Shown here in pieces: positions 12,436 to 23,077 of a DNA stretch of 64,000 nt. The stretch's first letter is position 1, and the number at the start of each line of letters is the position of its first letter. The stretch is from Cherax quadricarinatus. Lineage: Eukaryota; Arthropoda; Malacostraca; Decapoda; Parastacidae. The stretch is from the NCBI RefSeq assembly GCF_038502225.1, contig NC_091390.1:9832244-9896243 (forward strand), written 5' to 3'. Made by a program: the position numbers and the translations under genes. The notes below the pieces were generated by a model. That model did no database searches. It was not told the DNA's origin and saw only the letters and a program-made list of their open reading frames with translations.

Positions 12436-13636
12436 CGTGGAAAATTTTATAGGGTGATTACCTTTATGTACCTCAACATTACATGCATACAAGTAAACTC
12501 ATTGGAAGACAACAATATTGTTTACCGTAGTCACCCCGTGTAGACATGTGAGAAAACTTAACCACCCCTGGTCACGACAGGTGGTTCCTTCGACCTCACA
12601 ATCTTATCCATATCTATCCGAGACCAGTATAAATTGGATAGCACCCACAAGTACGGTGCTACTAATTAATTGTGGACTGTATAGATTATATTAGTGTAAC
12701 TGAATGAAGGGGGGGTAGGTTACACATGGATATATCCATCAAGGAAAAACACTTGTACATTATCCCACCACTTACCAAATATTCTCTGGTGGCCACTTGA
12801 TGTAGCTGGATCACTCATAACCTATCCAATTACAACATACTTAACTGGCCAGTATCAGTCTGCTATAACTAGAAAGGTTACTTAACTGTGGGTGATTGAT
12901 ACTCCTTATTTCCTCCATTCACCATCTCATTTCGATGTCCTGCTACACCGCTTCGGTTCTTATTCCAGCAGGACGAGGTATCCGTCGGTTTGTCCTGGTT
13001 TAGAAGTCGTGACTCCATAAAGCCTTCACTATCCTCGGGACAGGAACAACGAGATAAACATGTGCACACACACTCTGGGAATGGCAGTTCATATCGCTTC
13101 AACGATTCCTTAACTTAGTGTTAATATCACTGATTACGTTACGATTTACAAGACGGTTTAATGTCTCATAATTATTATACACATTAGAGGTCACTCCATT
13201 AAGATCTGAGACCGATGAGTGAGGATTAACTCATGGGTAACTTCCCCTGGACACATTCCATGGCGGCGCACCCGTCACCCCGGTCCTACTATTATCCACT
13301 TATTTTACCACTTTATCACGGTGGTCACGTAAATCTCGTTCCCTCACTCTTCACCAGGAACAATTGTGACACTTCCTATTATTAAGTGAGGCCTATATTA
13401 ATCCTTAGGCCGCCGTGAACGCCAATTTCCTGATCCCATGTTTCACAGCTTCCTCACTACATTCAAAACACTGCCGCCTCTCCCATGCCCCGAGTCAACC
13501 TCTACCCCTGCACATCGGTGCATGTGCAAAGGGAACTCTTGGTTCTATCCTATTTTCAAATACATTTTTGACCCATATCGACACATTAAACACCTATTAG
13601 GCACTATAGCTTCGGAAAATTAAAATATTTTCCACA
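12436..13636 (-). repeat. 5' LTR of BEL copy B
   Basis: 1201 bp, reverse-complement of the LTRs at 1275-2491 and 31018-32213. The outer end reads TGTGGAAAATATTTTAATTT on the minus strand. Confidence 0.85.
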
Positions 13637-13641
13637 TTACA

Positions 13642-14635
13642 GAAAATATCTACCTGAATGATGACTAACAAACTTACTCTAAACATTGACAAAACCTACT
13701 TCATTCAGTTTGGTAACAGAGCTACAGATGTCCCTCTTAACATAATGATAAACGCATCACCTATCACAAAGTTCACAGAGGGAAGATTCTTTGGACTCCA
13801 CCTTGATAATAGACTCAAATTTCAAACACATGTACAACAACTTTCCAAGAAAATTTCGAAGACCGTAGGCATACTATCGAAGATATGGTACTATGTTCCA
13901 CAGTCAGCCCTCCTGGCCCTATATCTCTCACTTATTTACCCCTATCTCACCTATGGAATTTGTGCATGGGGCTCAACAACAAACTCTAAACCTACTCACC
14001 ATACAAAACATCCATACTTATTATTGTACTTACTACATACATAGAACACTTAACTCGGATATAAACCCTCCCCTCAAACGTCTCCTTACCAACCTGAACA
14101 GAACAAATGACCATAACACAAGGCACAGATCACTCTTTGATGTTCCTCAAGTCCATCTCACACTATGCAAAAACTCAATGCACATAAAAGGCCAAAAAAT
14201 CTGGAATTCATTACCTGTGAATATAAAAGAAACACTGTCTGTTTATAAATTTAAGTCTCTTCTTAAAAATCACTTACTCACCCACAACTAAATAAATACT
14301 GGATAACTGTATCACATAAATGTATAACCTGTGACCCTATCAAACTTTGTTTTTTTTATTTTAATTACGTTACCTAATAGAATTTTTCATTCTACTGAAT
14401 TCACAGCAACTCAGCAAAAGACCATATGACCTGACTTTGAAATACTCATTTGTGTTTAATTGTTATTTGATTACTATAATTTTTACCACTGAATATATCA
14501 TTGCTTTGTTAATCTTAAGTTAATTTTAAGCCTATCCATAATGCTCTGCATACAAGGAGCTTTGGCATGTTACACTTAACCACTGCATTTCTTTGAACAT
14601 CTGTGTATCATGTTCATATTAATAATAAATAAATA
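13642..14635 (+). pseudogene. Host LINE, part 3: RT thumb, C-terminal tail and 3' end
   Basis: From 13658: NKLTLNIDKTYFIQFGN, then after a frameshift near 13900 SLIYPYLTYGICAWGS and a tail ending KFKSLLKNHLLTHN (stop near 14291). This is the conserved C-terminal part of Jockey/CR1-type ORF2. A 3' UTR follows and ends with AATAATAAATAAATA (about 14621-14635), a probable tail. Together with parts 1 and 2 it gives about 2.4 kb of one LINE copy. Confidence 0.75.
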
Positions 14636-14639
14636 CTGT

Positions 14640-14929
14640 CCAAGAAACTACCACCTCCATTCGACCTAATTAAATGTAAAGTTGGCCTTTACTTATCAAG
14701 CAGCTCCTGTCTCCTACCCTTCCCAACATAATTCCACCAGTATTTGGACTTATGATGGACTTTATTCTATTACTTGACATTATATTATCCAGGTTCTTGT
14801 CTATGTCACCAGCACCAGCACCTTGAAAACACACCCTCTGTCTCACCTTCTTATCTCTGTTACAGAAAGCATGGTCCATATATCTTACCTGTGAATCACC
14901 GACCACAAGGTAGGGGAGTTAACCTCATA
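14640..14929 (-). pseudogene. Fragment of CR1-C ORF1 (SGNH esterase)
   Basis: Minus-strand frame 14906-14670 reads VGDSQVRYMDHAF and then RQRVCFQGAGAGDI, closely matching the esterase ORF1 at 60122-60919. It keeps block I (GDS) but is broken where the GGND block should be (NTGGI). It abuts a truncated LTR of BEL copy C. Confidence 0.7.
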
Positions 14930-15039
14930 CATCTATTTATATATAAATACTGAATTTCTGGAAAATATATACAGTATTTTCCATACTGCGGCCGGCTGGA
15001 GTTCGTTGCTAAACAATTCAAATTGCTCCTTCCTTTAGG

Positions 15040-15705
15040 AGACGATTTCAGCCGGTTCTGGCTTGAGTGGCTGTTCTCCTAGTAGGTCTTACTACGATAT
15101 CATCTTCCGGCATCACTTGGTCTGCGTTATCTTCCATATCACTCGTGTCACTTTCCCTCAGATTTTCATTTACGTTTGATTGAACACCTAATTCCAAGGG
15201 AATCAATTTATTAATTGTGCATAAACTTTCCTGGCCACGACACAACACTTTGACATTCCTGACAACACCTTGTGCATCTGGGTACAATGTCAATACTTTG
15301 CCCAGAGGCCACAATGTTCGATGTTGTTCAGTGTCAATTAACACAATGTCACCTGGTTGAATGGTCTGTCGATTTATTGCCTCGGTCGCACCATAAAAGT
15401 GTTCACTTAGTGTAAGAAGGTATTCCTTACGCCACACATTAGACCAATGATCAATTACTTTATTTAACATTTTAAATTTATTACACAACACTGCTGCATC
15501 ATTGTAATCTTCATCACTTTCTTCCGGATTATCTCTATAGACAGGGGCAGCTTCCAATTTCCTTCCAGATATTAGGTGAGAAGGTGTTAATACATCTGCA
15601 TCAGGTGTATCACTCATGTACGAGAGAGGCCTATTATTTATACGGTTTTCTGCCTCTACTAACACTGCACGGAATTCTTCCAAATTAATTCTCTTCCGGG
15701 TATCT
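15040..15705 (-). pseudogene. pol: BEL copy C integrase C-terminus
   Basis: Frame 15683-15048: VEAENRINNRPLSYMSDTPD, SHLISGRKLEAAPVYRDNPE, WSNVWRKEYLLTL, PGDIVLIDTEQHRTLWPLG. This matches copy A 7785-8400, the end of the integrase and the DUF5641-like tail. The catalytic core upstream (A 6670-7765) is absent and replaced by the hammerhead array at 15706-16804. Confidence 0.85.
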
Positions 15706-15748
15706 GTATTGTAGACTTTTCGCCATCCAATGGCTTTATCAATACAAA
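15706..15748 (-). ncRNA. Hammerhead-like motif H1 (inverted copy, degraded)
   Basis: On the minus strand: TTGATAAAGCC, stem II GCCA/TGGC, then GAAAAGTC where GAAACGTC is usual. Core position 3 is U and position 8 is A. The damaged stem III suggests it is inactive. Confidence 0.5.
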
Positions 15749-15863
15749 TTCTAGGACATAGCTTGAAAACAGTAGGACTATATACAGAAGATGAGGTAAT
15801 CAGTCCCTCAACCTTGGAGTAGGTGCAAAGAGCACCGTAGTCGTGAAGATTCTGAAGCTGAAT

Positions 15864-15908
15864 TTTTATTGATAAAGCCAGTGGATGGCGAAACGTCTAC
15901 AATACAGA
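15864..15908 (+). ncRNA. Hammerhead-like motif H2
   Basis: TTGATAA, stem II GCCA/TGGC with loop GTGGA-like, GAAA, ACGT, then C at the expected cleavage position. Stem I is weak here because the 5' strand is altered (TTTTTA). Confidence 0.5.
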
Positions 15909-16280
15909 TACCCAGATGTTGCGCAAGTGTCTTAATTTCATCTTGTCGGCATTATATACCATTCTTGCACATCTTGTCAGACACTGCAACATCATGGAAT
16001 CTTGATTCTGAGGACATGTACATAACCTTCACGACTACGACAACTACTACTACAACTAACCCATCTCTTTGTGAAGGACCTACTTCCACTGGGGAATCCT
16101 GCCTACCAGTGACTATGCCCTCGTCTGCTACACCAGACGTTACTATATAACGCCAGGCTCCTTGCTTCTGCTGCAGAATCTCCAGGACTACAGTGCTCTT
16201 TACAACTACTCCAAGGTTGAGGGACTGATTACCTCATCTTCTGTATATAGTCCTACTGTTTTCAAGCTATGTCCTAGAAT

Positions 16281-16325
16281 TTGTATTCATAAAGCCACTG
16301 GATGGCGAAACGTCTACAATACAAA
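16281..16325 (+). ncRNA. Hammerhead-like motif H3 (core mutated)
   Basis: Same motif 417 bp after H2, but the core reads TTCATAA: the invariant G5 is C. It is expected to be inactive. Confidence 0.45.
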
Positions 16326-16699
16326 TACCCAGATGTTGCACAAGTGTCTTAATTTCATCTTGTCGGTATTATATACCATTCTTGCACATCTTGTCAGACA
16401 CTGCAATATCATGGAATCTTGATTCTGAGGACATTTACATAACCTTCACGACTACGACAACTACTACTACAACTAACCCATCTCTTTGTGAAGGACCTAC
16501 TTCCACTGGGGAATCCCACCTACCAGTGACTATGCCCTCGTCTGCTACACCTGACGTTACTATATAAGTGCCAGGCTCCTTGCTTCTGCTGCAGAATCTC
16601 CACGACTACGGTGCTCTTTGCACCTACTCCAAAGTTGAGGGACTGATTACTTCATCTTCTGTATATAGTCCTACTGTTTTCAAGATATGTCCTAGAATT

Positions 16700-16740
16700 T
16701 GTATTGATAAAGCCACTGGATGGCGAAACGTCTACAATAC
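16700..16740 (+). ncRNA. Hammerhead-like motif H4
   Basis: TTGATAA, stem II GCCA-CTGGA-TGGC, GAAA, ACGT, C, then TACA, which can pair with TGTA before the core (stem I). Positions 3 and 8 are U and A. Confidence 0.55.
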
Positions 16741-16804
16741 AGATACCCAGATGTTGCCCAAGTGTCTTAATTTCATCTTGTCGGTATTATATACCATTCT
16801 TGCA

Positions 16805-18496
16805 CACAGGTATATGATTAAATGTTAACATATGCTGACCCAAACTATTATACTTCTCTTGCATCTGATAAATTTCAGCGACTCTGTTTTGTACGTACAC
16901 AATTTTACTGTTTCCATTGCGAATCCATTGTAAGGATACCTCATTATCAGACCAAATTACAGTGTCGCTAATATTTACCTCCTGCAACTTATTTCTTATA
17001 TAATTAGCTAATTTGACACCTACATAAATGGCTGTTAATTCCAACTGAGGCAAGGTACGTGATTTAATTGGAGACACTTTAGCCTTAGACATAACAATAG
17101 AAATAACACTATTACATTGAAGGTAAGCAACTGCTCCATATGCCAATTTTGAAGCATCACAAAAAATGTGGAGTACATTTTTCCCAGATGGATTTGCCAC
17201 CTGGCGTTGGAATTCCAACATTGGAATTTTTTCATAATCACCAATTAATTCATCCCACCTGTTAATGAATTCCTCAGGTAGAATTTCATCCCAAGCACAT
17301 TTAAGCTTCCATGCTTCTTGTACTAATAATTTCCCCCTTATAGCAAGGGGTGACACTAAACCTAGTGGATCAAAACATTTGGAAACTTCAGCAAGCAAAA
17401 CTCTCTTAGTTAATTTATTGAGCATACTGTAATTATTAGGTTTTAACATTAACAAATCTCTCTCAGTATCCCAAGTTAAACCCAATACATTACTACATTT
17501 TGGCACTTCATCTCCAGGGTAATCTTTACTTATTTTGTCCTTTAATTTGGACGAATTACTATTCCATTCCCTCAGAGACATATTTGCACTTTGCATTATT
17601 TTATTAGCCTCTCCGTAAGTCATTAACAGTTCCTCTTCAGTTGACGTCACACCCAGGAAATTGTCCACATAAAATTGTTTGCTCATTACTTTACTCAATG
17701 GACTTTCCATACGTATAAGGTGTGCATTTATCGTCGCTTGAAGTGGGAACGGACTGAATGTAGCACCAAATAATATGCTCCTAAAGCAAAAGGTTTTCAG
17801 AAGGCAAAGTTGGTCAATAGGATTCTCAGGCCATAAGAAGCAGGTACAATTCCGGCCACCCTCTTGTATACCCACTCTTAGGAAAGCTTTACTTATGTCA
17901 GTTGTAAAGGCATAATTCTCTACTCTGAAATTTAATAAGATATCTCCTAATTTTTCCGTCAACGACGGACCTGTCATCAAACAGTCATTTAAACTAGGTA
18001 CAATTTTGTTACTCCTGGCACTACAATTAAACACAATCCTCAAAGGAGTGATCTTAGAATCCTTCTTCACTCCGTGATGTGGCAAATAGTGACCATAAAT
18101 TTTGACTTGCTCAGGAGGTACCTCTTCTATAAATTTATTAATTAACTGCTCAGCAATTATGTCATTATAGGCAGTTAACAATTCTGGTGTCTTACTCAGT
18201 TCGCGGAGCTGAGCCTTTAATTGTCCATATGCCATTCTGTAATTAGTGGGCAATTCTGGATGGTTCAGTCTCCACGGAAGTCGTACCCAGTGTTGTCCAG
18301 ATTCAAATTTTATATCTCTCAGGTATTGTTCCTGAGTAAAAGAATCGTCTGGACTTTCTTCATTTATATTTATTCCAATGCTGTCTAATTCCCACAATTT
18401 ATGCACTGGCTCAACACCATCCTATATGAAAGAATTATACTGGGGCACGACTTCATGAGTAAGACACACAGTTATGATATTTGTAGTTTCCTCTAG
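16805..18496 (-). pseudogene. pol: BEL copy C pol: RT and start of RNase H
   Basis: Long open stretch 18406-16805 with LRIVFNCSARSNKIVPSLND, DISKAF, FYVDNFLGV (YVDN as in copy A), LAEVSKCFDPLGLVSPL, then RNase H with HIFCDASKLAYGAVAY and VIWSDNEVSLQWI. It ends at NHIPV, where the hammerhead array begins, so the rest of RNase H and the integrase core are lost. Between the UGA (18497-18499) and 18406 the frame continues in register (LEETTNIITVCLTHE) but has one TAG near 18421. This is the best preserved RT of the BEL copies here. Confidence 0.85.
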
Positions 18497-18499
18497 TCA
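18497..18499 (-). promoter_or_regulatory. In-frame UGA between protease and RT, context UGA-CUA (copy C)
   Basis: The minus strand reads CGT-AAT-AAT-AAT-TCA-TGA-CTA-GAG-GAA. It is the same codon as the UGA at 4704-4706 of copy A. UGA-CUA is the strongest known eukaryotic readthrough context. Confidence 0.55.
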
Positions 18500-19420
18500 T
18501 GAATTATTATTACGAGGAATCCTACCATACATTACATGGCCTCCTGCAGTCTTCAAAAGGGTGACACCACATTTCTTTACCATACCCTTTACAAAGGAGG
18601 CATAATAGTCACTACCTATCAAAATATTTATTGGGCCTACAGAATCATCACTTACCCCAGAAGGTGCTAAATTTACATGATGTGAAAGTCTTTCTGTAGC
18701 TTTACTAAGCCCTAGTGTAGATATTTTCTCTGGAAGTATATCTACAATTACTGCATTAACACGTTTTTTCTCATTGCCCAACCTGACAGTTACATAAACA
18801 GTGTCATACAATTGAGCCCTTTTATCTGATAGAAAACCAGATAATTTTAAAGTTGTGGGATCTCCCATCTGTACTTTCATACCATCAAGACATTTACGTT
18901 TTATGAAAGTACGCTGGGATCCCTCAACCAATAATGCATTTACAATTTTTTATTTATGCCTTTTATCATCAATTTTTACCTGTAACACAGGTAAGGCTAC
19001 TTCAGCAAAACCATCATTATTAACATTAGCAGCAGTTTTTACATTAGCCACTGTTGTGTCAGGATTGTCAACATTATCATTATCAACATTATCATATAGA
19101 CCTTTACACATGACTATATGGTGTCTTCCTTTGTGACATTGATAACAGAAGTTTAATTTGGCATAACAATCCTTTACATTGTGATTACCTAAACACCTGA
19201 TACATCTGTCAAGTTCCTCTAATCTTTCAACTTCATTCCATGAATTGTATGCATTGCAATTCTTAGAAAAATGAGTACCCTTGCAGAAAAGACAATCTCT
19301 CTTTTCTCTGACTGGTTTCATATTAACTGGGCTACTCTTAGGAGGGTACATATTCTTCTTACCTAGTTGAGAATCATTATTTCTGATTCTTGTTACTTGA
19401 TATGCACTTATGCAACTATT
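18500..19420 (-). pseudogene. gag: BEL copy C zinc knuckles and protease
   Basis: 18931-18500 carries the protease with SQRTFIKRKCLDG; the expected DQG is replaced because a frame change just upstream disturbs the active-site loop. It then continues DTVYVTVRLGNEKKRVNAV and GPINILIGSDYYASFVKG. 19420-18950 carries CLFCKGTHFSKNC, CIRCLGNHNVKDC and CYQCHKGRHHIVMC. The segment continues the gag piece at 21991-22638 across the RTE insertion. Confidence 0.8.
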
Positions 19421-21990
19421 ATTATTATTATCACACCGGCCGATTCCCACCAAGGCAGGGTGGCCCGAAAAAGAAAAACTTTCACCATCATTCACTCCAT
19501 CACTGTCTTGCCAGAAGGGTGCTTTACACTACAGTTTTTAAACTGCAACATTAACACCCCTCCTTCAGAGTGCAGGCACTGTACTTCCCATCTCCAGGAC
19601 TCAAGTCCGGCCTGCCGGTTTCCCTGAATCCCTTCATAAATGTTACTTTGCTCACACTCCAACAGCACGTCAAGTATTAAAAACCATTTGTCTCCATTCA
19701 CTCCTATCAAACACGCTCACGCATGCCTGCTGGAAGTCCAAGCCCCTCGCACACAAAACCTCCTTTACCCCCTCCCTCCAACCCTTCCTAGGCCGACCCC
19801 TACCCCGCCTTCCTTCCACTACAGACTGATACACTCTTGAAGTCATTCTGTTTCGCTCCATTCTCTCTACATGTCCGAACCACCTCAACAACCCTTCCTC
19901 AGCCCTCTGGACAACAGTTTTGGTAATCCCGCACCTCCTCCTAACTTCCAAACTACGAATTCTCTGCATTATATTCACACCACACATTGCCCTCAGACAT
20001 GACATCTCCACTGCCTCCAGCCTTCTCCTCGCTGCAACATTCATCACCCACGCTTCACACCCATATAAGAGCGTTGGTAAAACTATACTCTCATACATTC
20101 CCCTCTTTGCCTCCAAGGACAAAGTTCTTTGTCTCCACAGACTCCTAAGTGCACCACTCACTCTTTTTCCCTCATCAATTCTATGATTCACCTCATCTTT
20201 CATAGACCCATCCGCTGACACGTCCACTCCCAAATATCTGAATACGTTCACCTCCTCCATACTCTCTCCCTCCAATCTGATATTCAATCTTTCATCACCT
20301 AATCTTTTTGTTATCCTCATAACCTTACTCTTTCCTGTATTCACCTTTAATTTTCTTCTTTTGCACACCCTACCAAATTCATCCACCAATCTCTGCAACT
20401 TCTCTTCAGAATCTCCCAAGAGCACAGTGTCATCAGCAAAGAGCAGCTGTGACAACTCCCACTTTGTGTGTGATTCTTTATCTTTTAACTCCACGCCTCT
20501 TGCCAAGACCCTCGCATTTACTTCTCTTACAACCCCATCTATAAATATATTAAACAACCACGGTGACATCACACATCCTTGTCTAAGGCCTACTTTTACT
20601 GGGAAAAAATTTCCCTCTTTCCTACATACTCTAACTTGAGCCTCACTATCCTCGTAAAAACTCTTCACTGCTTTCAGTAACCTACCTCCTACACCATACA
20701 CTTGCAACATCTGCCACATTGCCCCCCTATCCACCCTGTCATACGCCTTTTCCAAATCCATAAATGCCACAAAGACCTCTTTAGCCTTATCTAAATACTG
20801 TTCACTTATATGTTTCACTGTAAACACCTGGTCCACACACCCCCTACCTTTCCTAAAGCCTCCTTGTTCATCTGCTATCCTATTCTCCGTCTTACTCTTA
20901 ATTCTTTCAATTATAACTCTACCATACACTTTACCAGGTACACTCAACAGACTTATCCCCCTATAATTTTTGCACTCTCTTTTATCCCCTTTGCCTTTAT
21001 ACAAAGGAACTATGCATGCTCTCTGCCAATCCCTAGGTACCTTACCCTCTTCCATACATTTATTAAATAATTGCACCAACCACTCCAAAACTATATCCCC
21101 ACCTGCTTTTAACATTTCTATCTTTATCCCATCAATCCCGGCTGCCTTACCCCCTTTCATTTTACCTACTGCCTCACGAACTTCCCCCACACTCACAACT
21201 GGCTCTTCCTCACTCCTACAAGATGTTATTCCTCCTTGCCCTATACACGAAATCACAGCTTCCCTATCTTCATCAACATTTAACAATTCCTCAAAATATT
21301 CCTTCCATCTTCCCAATACCTCTAACTCTCCATTTAATAACTCTCCTCTCCTATTTTTAACTGACAAATCCATTTGTTCTCTAGGCTTTCTTAACTTGTT
21401 AATCTCACTCCAAAACTTTTTCTTATTTTCAACAAAATTTGTTGATAACATCTCACCCACTCTCTCATTTGCTCTCTTTTTACATTGCTTCACCACTCTC
21501 TTAACTTCTCTCTTTTTCTCCATATACTCTTCCCTCCTTGCATCACTTCTACTTTGTAAAAACTTCTCATATGCTAACTTTTTCTCCCTTACTACTCTCT
21601 TTACATCATCATTCCACCAATCGCTCCTCTTCCCTCCTGCACCCACTTTCCTGTAACCACAAACTTCTGCTGAACACTCTAACACTACATTTTTAAACCT
21701 ACCCCATACCTCTTCGACCCCATTGCCTATGCTCTCATTAGCCCATCTATCCTCCAATAGCTGTTTATATCTTACCCTAACTGCCTCCTCTTTTAGTTTA
21801 TAAACCTTCACCTCTCTCTTCCCTGATGCTTCTATTCTCCTTGTATCCCATCTACCTTTTACTCTCAGTGTAGCTACAACTAGAAAGTGATCTGATATAT
21901 CTGTGGCCCCTCTATAAACATGTACATCCTGAAGTCTACTCAACAGTCTTTTATCTACCAATACATAATCCAACAAACTACTGTCATTTC
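19421..21990 (-). mobile_element. RTE-like LINE, copy 1, 5'-truncated, with 9-bp target duplication
   Basis: Flanked by GCAACTATT (19412-19420 and 21991-21999), which restores the BEL gag reading frame when the insert is removed. The 3' end (left) has a short ATT/ATA repeat tail typical of RTE elements. 5' truncation lies inside the endonuclease. Confidence 0.9.
19670..21990 (-). CDS. RTE-like ORF2: end of endonuclease, reverse transcriptase (774 codons open)
   Basis: An uninterrupted frame despite 5' truncation. It starts with the end of an APE-type endonuclease (SLLDYVLVDKRLL...ISDHFLVVATL, the SDH block), then a basic linker (WWNDDVKRVVREKKLAYEKF) and the RT: KAAGIDGIKIEMLK, CKNYRGISLLSV, AFMDLEKAYDRVD, GLRQGCVMSPWLFNIFIDG, LLFADDTVLL (FADD catalytic pair) and FRYLGVDVSADG. 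The C-terminus has a GRGRPRKGW segment frequent in RTE-type proteins. The intact frame suggests a young insertion. It cannot be autonomous without the missing N-terminal endonuclease. Confidence 0.85.
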
Positions 21991-22805
21991 GCAACTATTT
22001 TTATGAAATGAATTTTGATTATTACTATTGGGATAATTTCTCCCTTTGTGAAACTTGACAGATACCTCAGAGTTATTATGTGTTGCATCTTTAAAATGAG
22101 CTAGTTGGCTGGTCTGCAACTGCACAATTAATTCTTGTAGACCTAGTCTTATTTCCTCCAGACCAAAATAACCCTTGTGATATTTGTTTGAGATCCATTC
22201 AAGTGTTTTACAGTTTAATTTATTCTGTACCATGGCACTCAATAACCAGTCTGATTCCTTCAGATTATATTTATTACTTAAAGTTTTGAGAGTGCTCTCC
22301 AGTTTAACTCTAAACTGCTGTAAACCTTTGTAAGTGTGATCTGGAGATTTTAAATTAACAATGATATTCACTAGATCCAACCTACTTTGTTCTATATTAC
22401 CATAAGTGACCTTCAACAAGTCAACTGCTTCCTTGTAAGAGTCATCTACATTGGGAAAGGCTTGTATGAGTAGGTGAGCATCTCCTCTTACCTGTCCTTT
22501 GAGGTAAAATAATTTAGTTACACAGGCTAGGTCACTCCTGTCATGCACAGCTGCTTTAAAAATTTTCCAAAATTCCTCCCAATTTTCTCCAGGATTAAAT
22601 ACAGGCAAACACAATTCTGGGAGTTTTGGAAAAGACATATTATTAGTTGGAGCAGACTGACCAACTGCCTATTTTACACATTTAAATTTATTCAAGGACT
22701 GACTTTAACAAGAAAGAATCTTTTCCTCTAATTCATAATACTGATTAATCATAAGATCTACTTCACTCTCATCTACACAGTTTACTAACAAATCTCCTTC
22801 ATTTT
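21991..22805 (-). pseudogene. gag: BEL copy C gag, central part
   Basis: 22638-22000: LPELCLPVFNPGENWEEFW, LKGQVRGDAHLLIQAFPNVD (glutamine where copy A has its stop), LGLQELIVQLQTSQ. Further right, 22805-22640, GDLLVNCVDESE and INQYYELEEKILSC can be read through two stops. It ends at the second RTE insertion and resumes at 27966. Confidence 0.8.
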
Positions 22806-23077
22806 TTTTTATTATCACAATGGCCGATTCCCACCAAGGCAGGGTGGCCCGAAAAAGAAAAACTTTCACCATCATTCACTCCATCACTGTCTTGCCAGAA
22901 GGGCGCTTTACACTACAGTTTTTAAACTGCAACGTTAACACTCCTCCTTCAGAGTGCAGGCACTGTACTTCCCATCAACAGGACTCAAGTCCGGCCTGCC
23001 GGTTTTCCTGAACCCCTTCATACATGTTACTTTGCTCACACTCCAACAGCACGTCAAGTATTAAAAACCATTTGTCT

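Larger units (their letters stand above)
11023..13636 (-). mobile_element. BEL/Pao copy B, internally deleted, with 5-bp target duplication
   Basis: Element ends TGTGGAAAA (11023) and TTTTCCACA (13636) are flanked by the direct repeat TTACA (11018-11022 and 13637-13641), inside the host LINE. Reading on the minus strand: 5' LTR 13636-12436, primer site, gag, then a jump from the start of protease straight into the last 94 bp of the 3' LTR (11116-11023). All of RT, RNase H and integrase is deleted. The two LTR ends (11023-11116 and 12436-12530) differ at very few positions, so the insertion is relatively recent. Confidence 0.9.
15706..16804. mobile_element. Hammerhead-repeat array H-II (one inverted and three direct HHR sites)
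   Basis: Inverted partial unit 15706 to about 15850, then direct units starting near 15864, 16281 and 16700 with a period of about 417 bp. Each unit begins with the HHR-like core, runs through ACAATACAGATACCCAGATG and a CATCTTGTC/CAGACACTGCAAC block, a run of ACTACTACTAC, and ends GGGACTGATTAC...GTCCTAGAAT before the next core. It lies where about 1.1 kb of BEL pol is missing. No coding potential is supported. Confidence 0.75.

Noticed and set aside
15869..16828. Open frames of about 60-93 codons in the hammerhead array, with Thr runs.
   Set aside because: They come from the (ACTACT)n run of a tandem non-coding unit; frames are not conserved between units.
20970..21656. Plus-strand open frame of 228 codons opposite the RTE RT.
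   Set aside because: It is the antisense of an intact RT frame, with low-complexity Ser/Leu/Pro composition and no recognisable domain.
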